A stretch of 12,551 bases of DNA from Oceanipulchritudo sp049975345 (GTDB taxonomy: Bacteria; Verrucomicrobiota; Verrucomicrobiia; Opitutales; Oceanipulchritudinaceae): positions 1-12,551 of the forward strand of contig JBNGDP010000104.1 of the NCBI GenBank assembly GCA_049975345.1. The letters are read 5' to 3'. Under the pieces are notes generated by a model, which saw only the letters and a list, made by a program, of their open reading frames with translations, was not told where the DNA came from and searched no databases. The translations under genes were made by a program, and so were the position numbers. Shown one piece after another: positions 1 to 8,189 of this stretch; the stretch's first letter is position 1, and every line of letters starts with the position of its first letter.

Positions 1-3000
1 CCCGCCACCAACGGCGTCGATTTCTCCTCCCCGCAAATCTTCCTCCTGGCGGGGGAAACCTATACCCTTGAAGTGGGCTGCAAGCTGGGTTCCACCACCG
101 GCTCGCTGTCCTTTGGCTTCCTTGCCAGCACGGAACCGGGCTATCCGACCGACACCACCGGGGCCCAAACGTTCACCGTTCCCGCCGGGCCGGACTGGTC
201 CGTTCAGGAAGTCACTTTCACGGTTCCGGAGGACGGCGCCTATTACCTGACCCTCTTCGAGCCCAGCTTGTCGGGCTACATTAAGGCATGGTTCGACGAC
301 ATCCGCCTGATCGGCAACTTCAACAGCGTTCCCTCCGTCGCTCTGACCAATCCCTCCGGCCCCGTGCGGACGATCGCGGGCGCCGATCTCCTGCTGGAGG
401 CCGAGGCGAGTGACATTGATGGCACGGTTGAGGAAGTCTCCTTCCGCAACGCCGACGGCACGCTCCTCGCCCCCGATGCGGTCGATACAACGGAGCCGTT
501 CGCCTACAACTGGCTCGATGTTCCCGAGGGCGAATACAACATCCTCGCCCGCGCGTTCGACGACGGCTCCGCGGTCTTCGATTCGACAGCCCGCGGCGTG
601 GAGGTCGTCCCCAATAATCTTTCCATTTCGACTTACCTTGGCGGCAGCGACACCGACGAGGACATCACCGGCGCCACCTACCTCAGCGACGGCACCCTGG
701 TGCTCGGCGGCATCCTTGATCCGGCCCTGTTCCCCGGCGTGACGCCGCTGTATTTGAACGGCAGCACCACCGGCGACCGCGGCATCGTGGCGCGCCTGAG
801 CGAGGACGGCACCAGCATCCTCGGCGTCACCGTGGTCGGCGCGGCCGTGCATGACCTCGACGTGGGCGCCAACGGTGAAATCCACGTCGCGGCGGCCACC
901 GACGGCGCGGTGGTGCTCAATTCCAGCGCGGACACCGTTTTGTGGTCGGGCAGCTACGGTGCAAAGCCCGCCCACCGCATCGACGCGGCCGACGACGGCA
1001 CCTTCGCCGTCATGACCTCGGAGGTCGACGATTACCTCGAAACCAAGCAGACCGGCACGCAAACCTACGTCTACGACAGCGCCTACAACGAACTGGGCCA
1101 GTTGGCCGGAGCAGCGGCCTTCAACACCGACATCGCCGTTGATGCGGCCTCGCAGACGGTGATCCTGATCGGGTGGAAAAACGTCTCGGCGATGGAGGAC
1201 GACAGCTCTGCTGGAGCCAATCCGGTGGATATTCCGGCAATGGTTGGACGCGCCTACGACGGCACGCTGAAGTGGCGCGGTTACGACTGGGAAAAGCAGG
1301 CCTCCGGGGACCGTTGGCTCAACCTCTACACCAACAACATGGCCGACACCCGCGGCGCGCGCGTCATCGTGCGCAACGGCAAGCTCTACGCGGCCTTCGA
1401 GTTCGACGGCGGCAACACGCCCCTGCGCTTTTCCCCCTTCGACCTCGCCGTGGAGGTGCCCATCGTCGGCGGCGACAAATACCACCAGATGTGGGGCACC
1501 AGCACGGTGCCGAAGACCTTCCTCGGTATCTACGAGCCCGCTACGGGAATCTATGAGAACGGCCAGTGGATCACCAACCGGGAGTTGGATGACAGCGACA
1601 ACATGATCCGCATGCGCAACGGCGGACTTGACGTGGACGCCGGCGGCCGCGTCCACCTCGTCGGCAGTGCCGCCTACGGGCTGCCCCTCTCCCATGATCC
1701 CTTTCCCGGCATCTACACCGGCGGCGCCTTCCATCTCGTCTACAGCCCGGACCTGACCAGCCGCGAATTTGTCACGCGGCTGAGCTACCGGGGACTAACC
1801 AGCGCCGTGGCCGCGAGCCCCAACGGGAAAATCGCCACCGCCGGAAGGATCACCGATGCCGACAGCGATTCGCTCTTCCTGCACAACCCGATCCAATCCA
1901 CCGCCTCCACCGGGGAGGATGCATGGCTCGCCGTCGGGGATTACGCGGAGTACTACAAATTCCAGCCCGCCGACCATCCGCGGCTCTATTTTGACGATGC
2001 CGGCCTGCAGGCGGTGCGCGGCAAACTGGACCGCGAGCCCTTCAGCTCCATCTACGCGAAGTTCATCGAACAGATCGACACCCAGGACTTTTTCCGCCCC
2101 TACGATCCGCAAAATGCCAACTCGCTGCTCGAGCGCGCCCGCGGGCTGGCCATCCACTACGCCCTCAGCGGCGACGAGGCCCTGGCCACACAGACGCGGC
2201 AGGAAATCGAGGCGGCGCTGGCCCTGATCGACGCCGAGGAAAACTGGGCCAATCCCTCCGTCAAGGGACTGGATTCCTATCACTACGCCCGCGACCTCGC
2301 GGTCTGTTACGACTTGTGCGTGGACGCCGAGGCATGGGATCCTCCCTTTGACTACGCGATGTCCGCGCGGCTGCTTTCCATCGCCACCATGATCGTGGAG
2401 GACGGCGGCACCGAGCAGCCCAACGATCCCGGCAGCAACTGGCGCGGCAATCGCGGCGCGTCGGCGGGACTAGCCCTGCTCGCCACCGACCACCAGTATG
2501 ATCCCACCCTCCTCGAACAGGCCCACGGCATGGTCCTGCAATACCTCGACCACAACCAGGCCGGGGCCAACGGCCATGGCTGGAATCCGGAAGGCTTCAA
2601 CTACACCGCCTATTCCATCGGCAACCACGTCGGCCATTACGCCTTGGCCACTGTTCAGGCCGGGCCGGAGTGGAGCCTGCGCGGCGACGAACGCCTCAAA
2701 TGGATGGCATGGACCGGGTTCGCCGGCGCCACCAGCGCCTACGACATCTTCGGCTTCGGCGGCGTCAAAACCGACTGGTCCGACGAGAATCCGCACATCG
2801 GCGGCGAGGGCATCTACGGGCTCTCCTTCTTCTTTGCCGATGACGCCTTGCTGCCGGGCCTGCGTTACGCCTACGACCGGCTCATGGGCGAGCTGTCGCC
2901 CTACGGCCCCACATGGGACGCTGTCCGCCAAGGGGCGCTCTTTTCCCTTATGTTCTATCCGGAAGACGTTGAGCCGGTCGACCCGACCGAGATCTGGGAA

Positions 3001-4449
3001 TGGCACTGCGCCAGCGACGATTCCGAAGGCCTTGGACTTTTCACCTTCCGCAACGCGTATCAGGATTCCAATGACAGCCTCGTTCAGTTCAAGACGCGGC
3101 AGTACGCCCTGCCGCAGGCCCACGACGGGCCGGACGGGCTGGGCCTCCGCGTCATTTCCCATGGCGATGCCTTTGTCGTGGGCGGCGGCCGCGACTCCGA
3201 TGACAAGGATCGCAACCAGGCCACGGTGTATCCATCCGATCCCGACACGGTCACCTCATGGGACCGCAACAAAACCGGATCGGTCGTCGGCACACCGCTG
3301 ATCAAGCCCGATGGCGGTGGCCACGTCATCGGCACCATGGCCGAATCCAACCTCGGCACCACCAACCACAAGCGCTGGCTGGTCACCGACTTCGACCGCG
3401 CGGCCACCGGAGCCGACACCACCCTGATCGTCGCCGACACCTCCGACAACGGCTTCTACTGGCAACTGCCCACCTTTGTGAAGAATGGCATCACCACGTC
3501 CGGCAACACCTTCACCATCACCGGGACCAACGGCGCCACCCTGCGCGGCACCATTCTCCATCCGGGCGGCACCCCGCAGATCACCGTCGGCACCAAGCAA
3601 CGGGGCAGCCACTACGGGCTCGAAAACGGCGGCACCCTCGCCACCGAGGATCCGGTCACCAATCCGCGCATCCAGGAAAACCGCTACCTTTACATCCAAG
3701 GCGGCGACGGCGACTTCCTCGTCGTCATGACGATCGTCGACCCCGGCGAATCCCACCCGGCGGTCAGCCATCTCTCCGGCACCGTGGCCGACGCCACCGT
3801 TCAGGTCGGCGCGCGCACCTACACCCTGCAAAGCGACGACGTCCTCTACGATGGCGCGGTCTACACCCATCCCGACGCCACCGTCACCTTCGACGCCGAC
3901 GGCAAGGGCACCCTTGGCGGCGCCCCCGTCCAGACCGTCGCCTACGGCGCCTCGGCCATCGCCCCCGTCGTCTCCCCCTATGCCGGTTACACTTTCCTCG
4001 GCTGGAACAAGGCCTTCGAGAAGGTCGTCAAGTCCATGACCGTGACCGCCCTTTACGACGCCATGGCCAACGACTTCACCGCATGGATCGCCGACAGCCT
4101 CTACGGGCTCTCCGGCAGCGACCGTGATCCCGGAGCCGATCCGGACAGCGACGGCATCGCCAACCTCCTCGAATACGCCTTTGTCCTCAATCCGTCACTA
4201 CCCGACGGCAATGGGGTCCTCAATATTCGCGAGGACAACGGTCAGTTGATCCTCGAATACCGCGTCCGCGACGATGCCGCCGACATCACTGTGACCCCGA
4301 TGTGGTCGACCACCATGGCAACGGGCTCATGGAGCGCCGTGCCCGCCGCCAACATCAGCGTCACCGGTTCCGGAGCCAACTACACCGAATACGAGGCCAG
4401 CATGTCCATGGGCAGCGGGCCGCTCTTCCTGCGCATCGCCGTGGAATAG
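1..4449 (+). CDS. Large multidomain heparinase II/III-like polysaccharide lyase (5'-partial)
   Basis: The frame is open from base 1, so the N-terminus and any signal peptide lie outside the window; 1482 residues are visible. In order I see: a jelly-roll, carbohydrate-binding-like domain (about 1-105, ending AWFDDIRLIGNF); an Ig-like domain (about 110-205); a repetitive propeller-like section opening with TYLGGSDTDED (about 210-640), resembling SBBP repeats; an alpha-toroid starting near EYYKFQPADHPRLYF (about 650-960) with GSNWRGNRGA and NPEGFNYTAYSIGNHVGHY; a beta-sandwich with AHDGPDGLGLRVISHGDAFVV (about 1015-1320), matching heparinase II/III-type lyases; an InlB-type repeat ending GYTFLGWNKAFEKV..MTVTALYDA (about 1305-1380); and a C-terminal module with DPDSDGIANLLEYA. 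Lyases of this fold cleave uronic-acid glycosides by beta-elimination, and the Tyr and His residues in these motifs are the likely catalytic candidates. The protein is presumably secreted or surface-bound. The substrate (alginate, GAG-like or pectic) cannot be told from sequence. The downstream glycosidase gene follows within about 20 bases. Confidence 0.85.
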   Translation, partial: PATNGVDFSSPQIFLLAGETYTLEVGCKLGSTTGSLSFGFLASTEPGYPTDTTGAQTFTVPAGPDWSVQEVTFTVPEDGAYYLTLFEPSLSGYIKAWFDDIRLIGNFNSVPSVALTNPSGPVRTIAGADLLLEAEASDIDGTVEEVSFRNADGTLLAPDAVDTTEPFAYNWLDVPEGEYNILARAFDDGSAVFDSTARGVEVVPNNLSISTYLGGSDTDEDITGATYLSDGTLVLGGILDPALFPGVTPLYLNGSTTGDRGIVARLSEDGTSILGVTVVGAAVHDLDVGANGEIHVAAATDGAVVLNSSADTVLWSGSYGAKPAHRIDAADDGTFAVMTSEVDDYLETKQTGTQTYVYDSAYNELGQLAGAAAFNTDIAVDAASQTVILIGWKNVSAMEDDSSAGANPVDIPAMVGRAYDGTLKWRGYDWEKQASGDRWLNLYTNNMADTRGARVIVRNGKLYAAFEFDGGNTPLRFSPFDLAVEVPIVGGDKYHQMWGTSTVPKTFLGIYEPATGIYENGQWITNRELDDSDNMIRMRNGGLDVDAGGRVHLVGSAAYGLPLSHDPFPGIYTGGAFHLVYSPDLTSREFVTRLSYRGLTSAVAASPNGKIATAGRITDADSDSLFLHNPIQSTASTGEDAWLAVGDYAEYYKFQPADHPRLYFDDAGLQAVRGKLDREPFSSIYAKFIEQIDTQDFFRPYDPQNANSLLERARGLAIHYALSGDEALATQTRQEIEAALALIDAEENWANPSVKGLDSYHYARDLAVCYDLCVDAEAWDPPFDYAMSARLLSIATMIVEDGGTEQPNDPGSNWRGNRGASAGLALLATDHQYDPTLLEQAHGMVLQYLDHNQAGANGHGWNPEGFNYTAYSIGNHVGHYALATVQAGPEWSLRGDERLKWMAWTGFAGATSAYDIFGFGGVKTDWSDENPHIGGEGIYGLSFFFADDALLPGLRYAYDRLMGELSPYGPTWDAVRQGALFSLMFYPEDVEPVDPTEIWEWHCASDDSEGLGLFTFRNAYQDSNDSLVQFKTRQYALPQAHDGPDGLGLRVISHGDAFVVGGGRDSDDKDRNQATVYPSDPDTVTSWDRNKTGSVVGTPLIKPDGGGHVIGTMAESNLGTTNHKRWLVTDFDRAATGADTTLIVADTSDNGFYWQLPTFVKNGITTSGNTFTITGTNGATLRGTILHPGGTPQITVGTKQRGSHYGLENGGTLATEDPVTNPRIQENRYLYIQGGDGDFLVVMTIVDPGESHPAVSHLSGTVADATVQVGARTYTLQSDDVLYDGAVYTHPDATVTFDADGKGTLGGAPVQTVAYGASAIAPVVSPYAGYTFLGWNKAFEKVVKSMTVTALYDAMANDFTAWIADSLYGLSGSDRDPGADPDSDGIANLLEYAFVLNPSLPDGNGVLNIREDNGQLILEYRVRDDAADITVTPMWSTTMATGSWSAVPAANISVTGSGANYTEYEASMSMGSGPLFLRIAVE

Positions 4450-4469
4450 TCCCTCCTGTCATTTTGAGT

Positions 4470-6095
4470 GTGCGATACACAGCCCTATATCCAGCGAAGA
4501 AAGATAAGCAGACAAAGCCGTCATTCCCTCCACGGGGCGGGAGAGTCAGGGTGGCCGCCACGGCGGCTGCCCTGGCCCTCCCGGCTTTGTTTTCTTTCGG
4601 GGTGGATGCCGGGCCGTTGGGCGGGCCCCTTCCGGGAGTGGAAATCACCCGCATGGACGGCACGACGTATCTGCAGTTCCACTACGACCGGGAACTCTTT
4701 CCCTCACCGCCATGGCGCCTCGAGCAGACCACGGATCTGGAAAACTGGGAAGAGATTTCCGTTCCCGCGGAAGGACTCGACCTGAGCCTTGTTCCCGAAG
4801 GCAGTTTTTTCCGCCTCGTGGGAGAAGGCGAAGGGCCGGAGACGGTGGCGGAAGTGGATGCCGCAATCCCCTATCAGGTCATCGACGGCTTCGGCGCCAG
4901 CGCGGCCTTTACCGCCCAGAACATCAGTGACGAACTGGCGGACGCCTTCTTTGATCCGGAAACCGGCCTCGGCCTCTCGCTGTGCCGGATCCGCATCAAT
5001 TTCCGCGACCGCAACTGGGAGGGCGAATGGTCGTCCTGGGAATTACGCACGGCCCGCAAGGCCGTGCAGCGCGGAGCGCGCGTCTGGGCGGTCCCGTGGA
5101 GCGCGCCGGGCGAATTCAAGGAGGGCTACGCCGATCCGGAACGCGACTTTGTCGGCGGATCGGTGCGTCCGGACGCCTATGCGGAGTATGCCGAGGCCTT
5201 TGCCGATTTTATTGAATACGCCGCCACCGAAGGAGTTCCGCTCTATGGCATTTCCACACAGAACGAACCGGATTACCGCGAGCACGCCTATGAATCGTGC
5301 GACTGGTCGGCCGCCGCCTTGCTGGAATTCGTTACCGCTCACCTGCAGCCGACGCTGCAGGAGCGGGACCTCAGCCATGTCCAGGTGATCGGTCCGGAGA
5401 CGATGAATTGGAACCGTTCCTCCTATGACGGATTCCGCGAGCCCGGGAATGTGGACATCCTTGCCTTTCACAATTACGACTGGGTCTACGATTTCTTCGG
5501 CCCGGGGACCCGGAATCGATGGCCCCAACCCGTCGATACGGACAAGCGCGTCTGGCAATCCGAGATTTCCGATATCTTTTCCGGTCGCTCTTTCACTGAC
5601 ACCATAGAGGACGCGCTCGACTGGGCGGAATACCTTCACTATTGCCTGACCGTCACCAACCTGAACGCATGGCACTGGTGGTGGCTGCTGCCCTCGGTGC
5701 AGAGTGACTTAAACCAAAGTCTGGTCATCGGCAGCCAGGACGACGACAGCCACTCTTTTCTCAAACGCGCCTACGCCATCGGCCAGTTCTCCAAATTCAT
5801 CCGCCCGGGCTACCGGCGCATTCATCTGGAGGATGCCCTTGCGCCGGGTTTGCAGGCCTCCGCGTATCACGGCCCGGATGGGGCCATCGTCCTTGTCGTC
5901 ATCAACCCGACACCGGCGTCATTCCGGCAGGGCTTTTCCGGCTTGCCTTCCGATGCGCTGGTCGAAGTCTGGGAAACCTCCGCCGCGAAGAGTCTGGAAC
6001 ACACGGCCACCACCCGCACCGGACTAAACGGCTTCCACGCCACCGTGCCCGCGCAATCCATCCTTACCTTTCATATCGACCCTCTTCATGACTGA
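4470..6095 (+). CDS. Secreted GH30-family glycoside hydrolase (XynC-like)
   Basis: The mature part matches GH30 TIM-barrel enzymes of the glucuronoxylanase XynC type: YQVIDGFGASAAFTAQ, LCRIRINFRDRNWEGEW, WAVPWSAPGEFKEGY, GISTQNEPDY (acid/base Glu about 266), VWQSEIS (nucleophile Glu about 365) and QFSKFIRPGYRRI leading into the C-terminal beta domain that ends PAQSILTFHI. Residue numbers assume the GTG start at 4470, which gives a basic n-region and the hydrophobic stretch AATAAALALPALFSF as an export signal. A GTG at 4551 with GGGAG 7 bases upstream is an alternative but would remove all positive charge. The frame stays open back to 4302, but that part only translates the previous gene out of frame. 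Between signal and barrel lies a short module (LPGVEITRMDG to FFRLVGEG) resembling the C-terminal module of the preceding protein. The Arg-containing loop that binds glucuronate in XynC is not conserved (WHWWWLLPSVQSD), so a xylan substrate is uncertain. Confidence 0.85.
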   Translation: MRYTALYPAKKDKQTKPSFPPRGGRVRVAATAAALALPALFSFGVDAGPLGGPLPGVEITRMDGTTYLQFHYDRELFPSPPWRLEQTTDLENWEEISVPAEGLDLSLVPEGSFFRLVGEGEGPETVAEVDAAIPYQVIDGFGASAAFTAQNISDELADAFFDPETGLGLSLCRIRINFRDRNWEGEWSSWELRTARKAVQRGARVWAVPWSAPGEFKEGYADPERDFVGGSVRPDAYAEYAEAFADFIEYAATEGVPLYGISTQNEPDYREHAYESCDWSAAALLEFVTAHLQPTLQERDLSHVQVIGPETMNWNRSSYDGFREPGNVDILAFHNYDWVYDFFGPGTRNRWPQPVDTDKRVWQSEISDIFSGRSFTDTIEDALDWAEYLHYCLTVTNLNAWHWWWLLPSVQSDLNQSLVIGSQDDDSHSFLKRAYAIGQFSKFIRPGYRRIHLEDALAPGLQASAYHGPDGAIVLVVINPTPASFRQGFSGLPSDALVEVWETSAAKSLEHTATTRTGLNGFHATVPAQSILTFHIDPLHD

Positions 6096-7620
6096 ATCCT
6101 ACCTCCCCCATGCCGAGCCTCCACAAGACCTCGCCAAGGCCGAAACCTTCACGCACGCAACCCAGGAGCGCATCGACCGCTGCTCCGCCGACGGCGGCGG
6201 CGTGGTGAAAATCCCCGCCGGCACGCACTTCGTCACCGGGCTGCGGTTGCGCACGGGGGTAACCCTTCACCTCGGCCCGGCAACCATCCTGAAAGCATGG
6301 CCGGAGATCACCGGAACCACGCCCATGGCCAAAGTGGGCAGCAAGCGCAAACCCTGCCTGATCCTGACCGAGGATTGTCAGCACTGCGGATTGTCCGGAC
6401 CGGGCGTCCTCGACGGCAATGGCTATGCCTTCTGGGATCCGCCGCTGCGCCAGCTGGGCAAAGACCCCGAGGAACTGGGCATGGGTTCATGGTGGGAACA
6501 GGACAGCCCCTTTTGGAGGGAAAAAGCGGAGCGCCTGTCCCCGTTGGTGGAGTTTCACAACTGCCGGGACGTGCGGGTGCAGGATATTACGATCCGCAAC
6601 TCGCCGGGGTGGACACTCCACCTGACCGGCTGCGAGCGCTGCTGGGTGGAGCGGATCATCATCGATAATCCCCTTTATGGTCCGAACACCGACGGCCTCG
6701 ATATCAATGGGTGCCGCTCCGTGCATGTCCACGGCTGTGACATCACCTGCGGCGACGACGCCATCATCCTGAAAGCCTTCGAGGAGGCCGGTCCCTGCGA
6801 ACAGATCACGGTTTCCCAATGCCGTCTGGCAACCCACTGCGCGGCCCTCGGGATCGGCGCCGAAATCCACCATCCCATTCGCGACGTGGTCTTCACCGCC
6901 TGCGTGGTTCCCAAGGCCATGCGCATCCTCCAGATCGAGCTGTGGACCCCCGGCTTGGTCGAGAATGTCAGCGTTAGTCATATCGTCGGGGCCAATATTA
7001 CCGATATTCCCCTCGAACGGGTGATCTACATCGATGTTCAGCACCACCGCCGCAAGGAAGGCACCCTCGGGCATGTGCGCAATGTGACCGTCACGGACCT
7101 GCAGGCGCGCACGCGCGGACGCATCCTGCTGACCGCCGCCGACGGCGCCACCATCGAGGACGTTACGTTGCGCGATCTGCGGCTGCTGGTCGACGAAATC
7201 GAAGATCCGGAAGTATCCGTTCCGGAAAGCCGCTCCTCCCAGATGTCAAACGACAACCCGGAGACCCGCGCCATGCGCGCCCTGCTGGTCGCCGATAATG
7301 TGCACCGCCTGCTCGTGGACAATCTGGATGTCCGCTGGCCCGATGCGAAACGCCGTCGGCCGGAGTCCCGCGATCCGGCCCGCTCCGCCAAAGAGGTGGC
7401 CGCCGAGGGCCAATACGGTGCCGACTCATTCGCCGAGAACGGATTCGACGGCGACCAACGCAAGCAGAAGGCCGTCCAAGACGACATCCCCATGGCCCTC
7501 TTCGGCCTCCGGCGCTGCCAGGCCGTGCGCCTCGCCGCCCCCTTCGCCGAACCGTTCGGCGGTGCCCCAAGGCTTCTGGTGTCGGATTCCACCGAGGTGC
7601 GTGAAACCAGCCGTTCCTGA
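6088..7620 (+). CDS. GH28-like (polygalacturonase-type) parallel beta-helix protein, cytoplasmic
   Basis: A 510-residue protein starting at ATG 6088, which overlaps the stop of the GH30 gene by 8 bases (ATGACTGA), so translational coupling is likely. The N-terminal part (GGGVVKIPAGTHFVTGLRLRTGVTLHLGPATIL) is the usual entry of GH28 right-handed beta-helices. The active-site region is recognisable: GPNTDGLDI (Asn200, Asp202) and CGDDAIILK (Asp223, Asp224). The later GHG motif reads THC around His250 and RIK reads RIL (Arg279), so chemistry or subsite use may differ from classical polygalacturonases. No signal peptide is visible (MTESYLPHAEPPQD), which implies an intracellular role on imported oligosaccharides, such as releasing galacturonic acid or another uronate. 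A charged insert with KRRRPESRDPARSAKE lies near the C-terminus. The last 37 residues are encoded by sequence whose diverged copy recurs beyond the toxin-antitoxin pair. The family call is firm; the exact substrate is not. Confidence 0.83.
   Translation: MTESYLPHAEPPQDLAKAETFTHATQERIDRCSADGGGVVKIPAGTHFVTGLRLRTGVTLHLGPATILKAWPEITGTTPMAKVGSKRKPCLILTEDCQHCGLSGPGVLDGNGYAFWDPPLRQLGKDPEELGMGSWWEQDSPFWREKAERLSPLVEFHNCRDVRVQDITIRNSPGWTLHLTGCERCWVERIIIDNPLYGPNTDGLDINGCRSVHVHGCDITCGDDAIILKAFEEAGPCEQITVSQCRLATHCAALGIGAEIHHPIRDVVFTACVVPKAMRILQIELWTPGLVENVSVSHIVGANITDIPLERVIYIDVQHHRRKEGTLGHVRNVTVTDLQARTRGRILLTAADGATIEDVTLRDLRLLVDEIEDPEVSVPESRSSQMSNDNPETRAMRALLVADNVHRLLVDNLDVRWPDAKRRRPESRDPARSAKEVAAEGQYGADSFAENGFDGDQRKQKAVQDDIPMALFGLRRCQAVRLAAPFAEPFGGAPRLLVSDSTEVRETSRS
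7507..7602 (+). repeat. Left copy of 96-bp diverged direct repeat
   Basis: This stretch encodes LRRCQAVRLAAPFAEPFGG and the following residues up to STEVR at the end of the GH28-like protein. It aligns without gaps to 8758-8853, with 81 of 96 bases identical by my count. The 15 differences fall 4, 4 and 7 at codon positions 1, 2 and 3. The copies are in the same orientation and flank the toxin-antitoxin pair. Confidence 0.85.
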
Positions 7621-7682
7621 GCCCGCACGCTCCTCGCCGCAGACTCTGTTCCAGCAAGGCAATTCATTGGCGGTTATAGCGA

Positions 7683-7695
7683 ATAAAGCGTTTAT
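7683..7695. promoter_or_regulatory. Candidate operator palindrome upstream of the antitoxin gene
   Basis: ATAAAGCGTTTAT has 5-bp arms around a GCG centre and lies about 38 bases before the antitoxin start, in the only AT-richer part of the 113-base gap after the GH28-like gene. A weak TTGGCG (7667-7672) lies upstream at a plausible spacing for a -35 element, with TTTAT inside the palindrome as a possible -10. Antitoxins of this kind often repress their own promoter, so an operator here would make sense, but the site is short and the assignment is inferred from position. Confidence 0.3.
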
Positions 7696-7733
7696 GGCTT
7701 GCGTTTTGAAAAGCCCCAATTGAAAGTTTTCCC

Positions 7734-8189
7734 ATGATTTCCACCCGACAGAATCGCTTGGATCCCTCGTCTCTTGAGCGGGAATCGCTCGACCGCCTGG
7801 TGGCGGCTTTCTCCCAATCGGGCCATGTTGCCCTCATCGACGAAGAAGGGCAGCGCACCGAATTGCCCAAACCGCTCTATGATCACCTCATGCGCCTTGT
7901 CCGTTTGCTTCAGGAAGAGAAAGCAGTGGTCATGGTTCCCGAAAAGGAGCGTTTCACGACCCAGGCCGCCGCCAATTACCTTGGCATGTCGCGCCAGCAC
8001 CTCGTGGATCTCATCGAAGCGGGAGAAATCCCCTGCATCCGCGTGGGCAAGCACCGGAGAATCGAATTCAGCGATCTCATTACCTATGAGAGAATCCGTG
8101 ACCAGAACCGCCGGGAGGCGCTCGACCGCCTCTCCGCAAAAGTGGAGGAGGCCGGTCTTTACGACTCCCATTATACCGGAAGCGAATGA
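7734..8189 (+). CDS. Excisionase-type HTH antitoxin of a PIN toxin-antitoxin pair
   Basis: A 151-residue protein. Residues about 73-118 form a MerR/excisionase-type DNA-binding domain (FTTQAAANYLGMSRQHLVDLIEAGEIPCIRVGKHRRIEFSDL): a helix-turn-helix followed by a small wing, as in the excise/HTH_17 families. The N-terminal half (about 1-70) contains LERESLDRLVAAF and LPKPLYDHLMRLVRLLQEEKAVVMVP, a helical region probably used for dimerisation. The C-terminal tail (RREALDRLSAKVEEAGLYDSHY) is the likely toxin-binding segment. The gene ends in a 4-base ATGA overlap with the PIN gene, the standard antitoxin-first layout. It probably neutralises the toxin and represses the operon, perhaps through the palindrome at 7683-7695. 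No clear ribosome binding site precedes the ATG. Confidence 0.85.
   Translation: MISTRQNRLDPSSLERESLDRLVAAFSQSGHVALIDEEGQRTELPKPLYDHLMRLVRLLQEEKAVVMVPEKERFTTQAAANYLGMSRQHLVDLIEAGEIPCIRVGKHRRIEFSDLITYERIRDQNRREALDRLSAKVEEAGLYDSHYTGSE

Noticed and set aside
2470..3162. Long open frame on the - strand inside the lyase gene (230 residues)
   Set aside because: It is antisense to clear heparinase-like coding sequence, has no recognisable motif, and is expected from third-position GC bias.
3258..4127. Overlapping + strand open frame (289 residues) rich in Arg and His
   Set aside because: The composition is typical of an out-of-frame reading of GC-rich coding DNA; the InlB-like repeat and tail are in the lyase frame.
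4302..4469. Earlier start for the GH30 gene at 4302
   Set aside because: This would overlap the lyase gene by about 150 bases, and the extra residues are only its out-of-frame translation; the export signal begins later.
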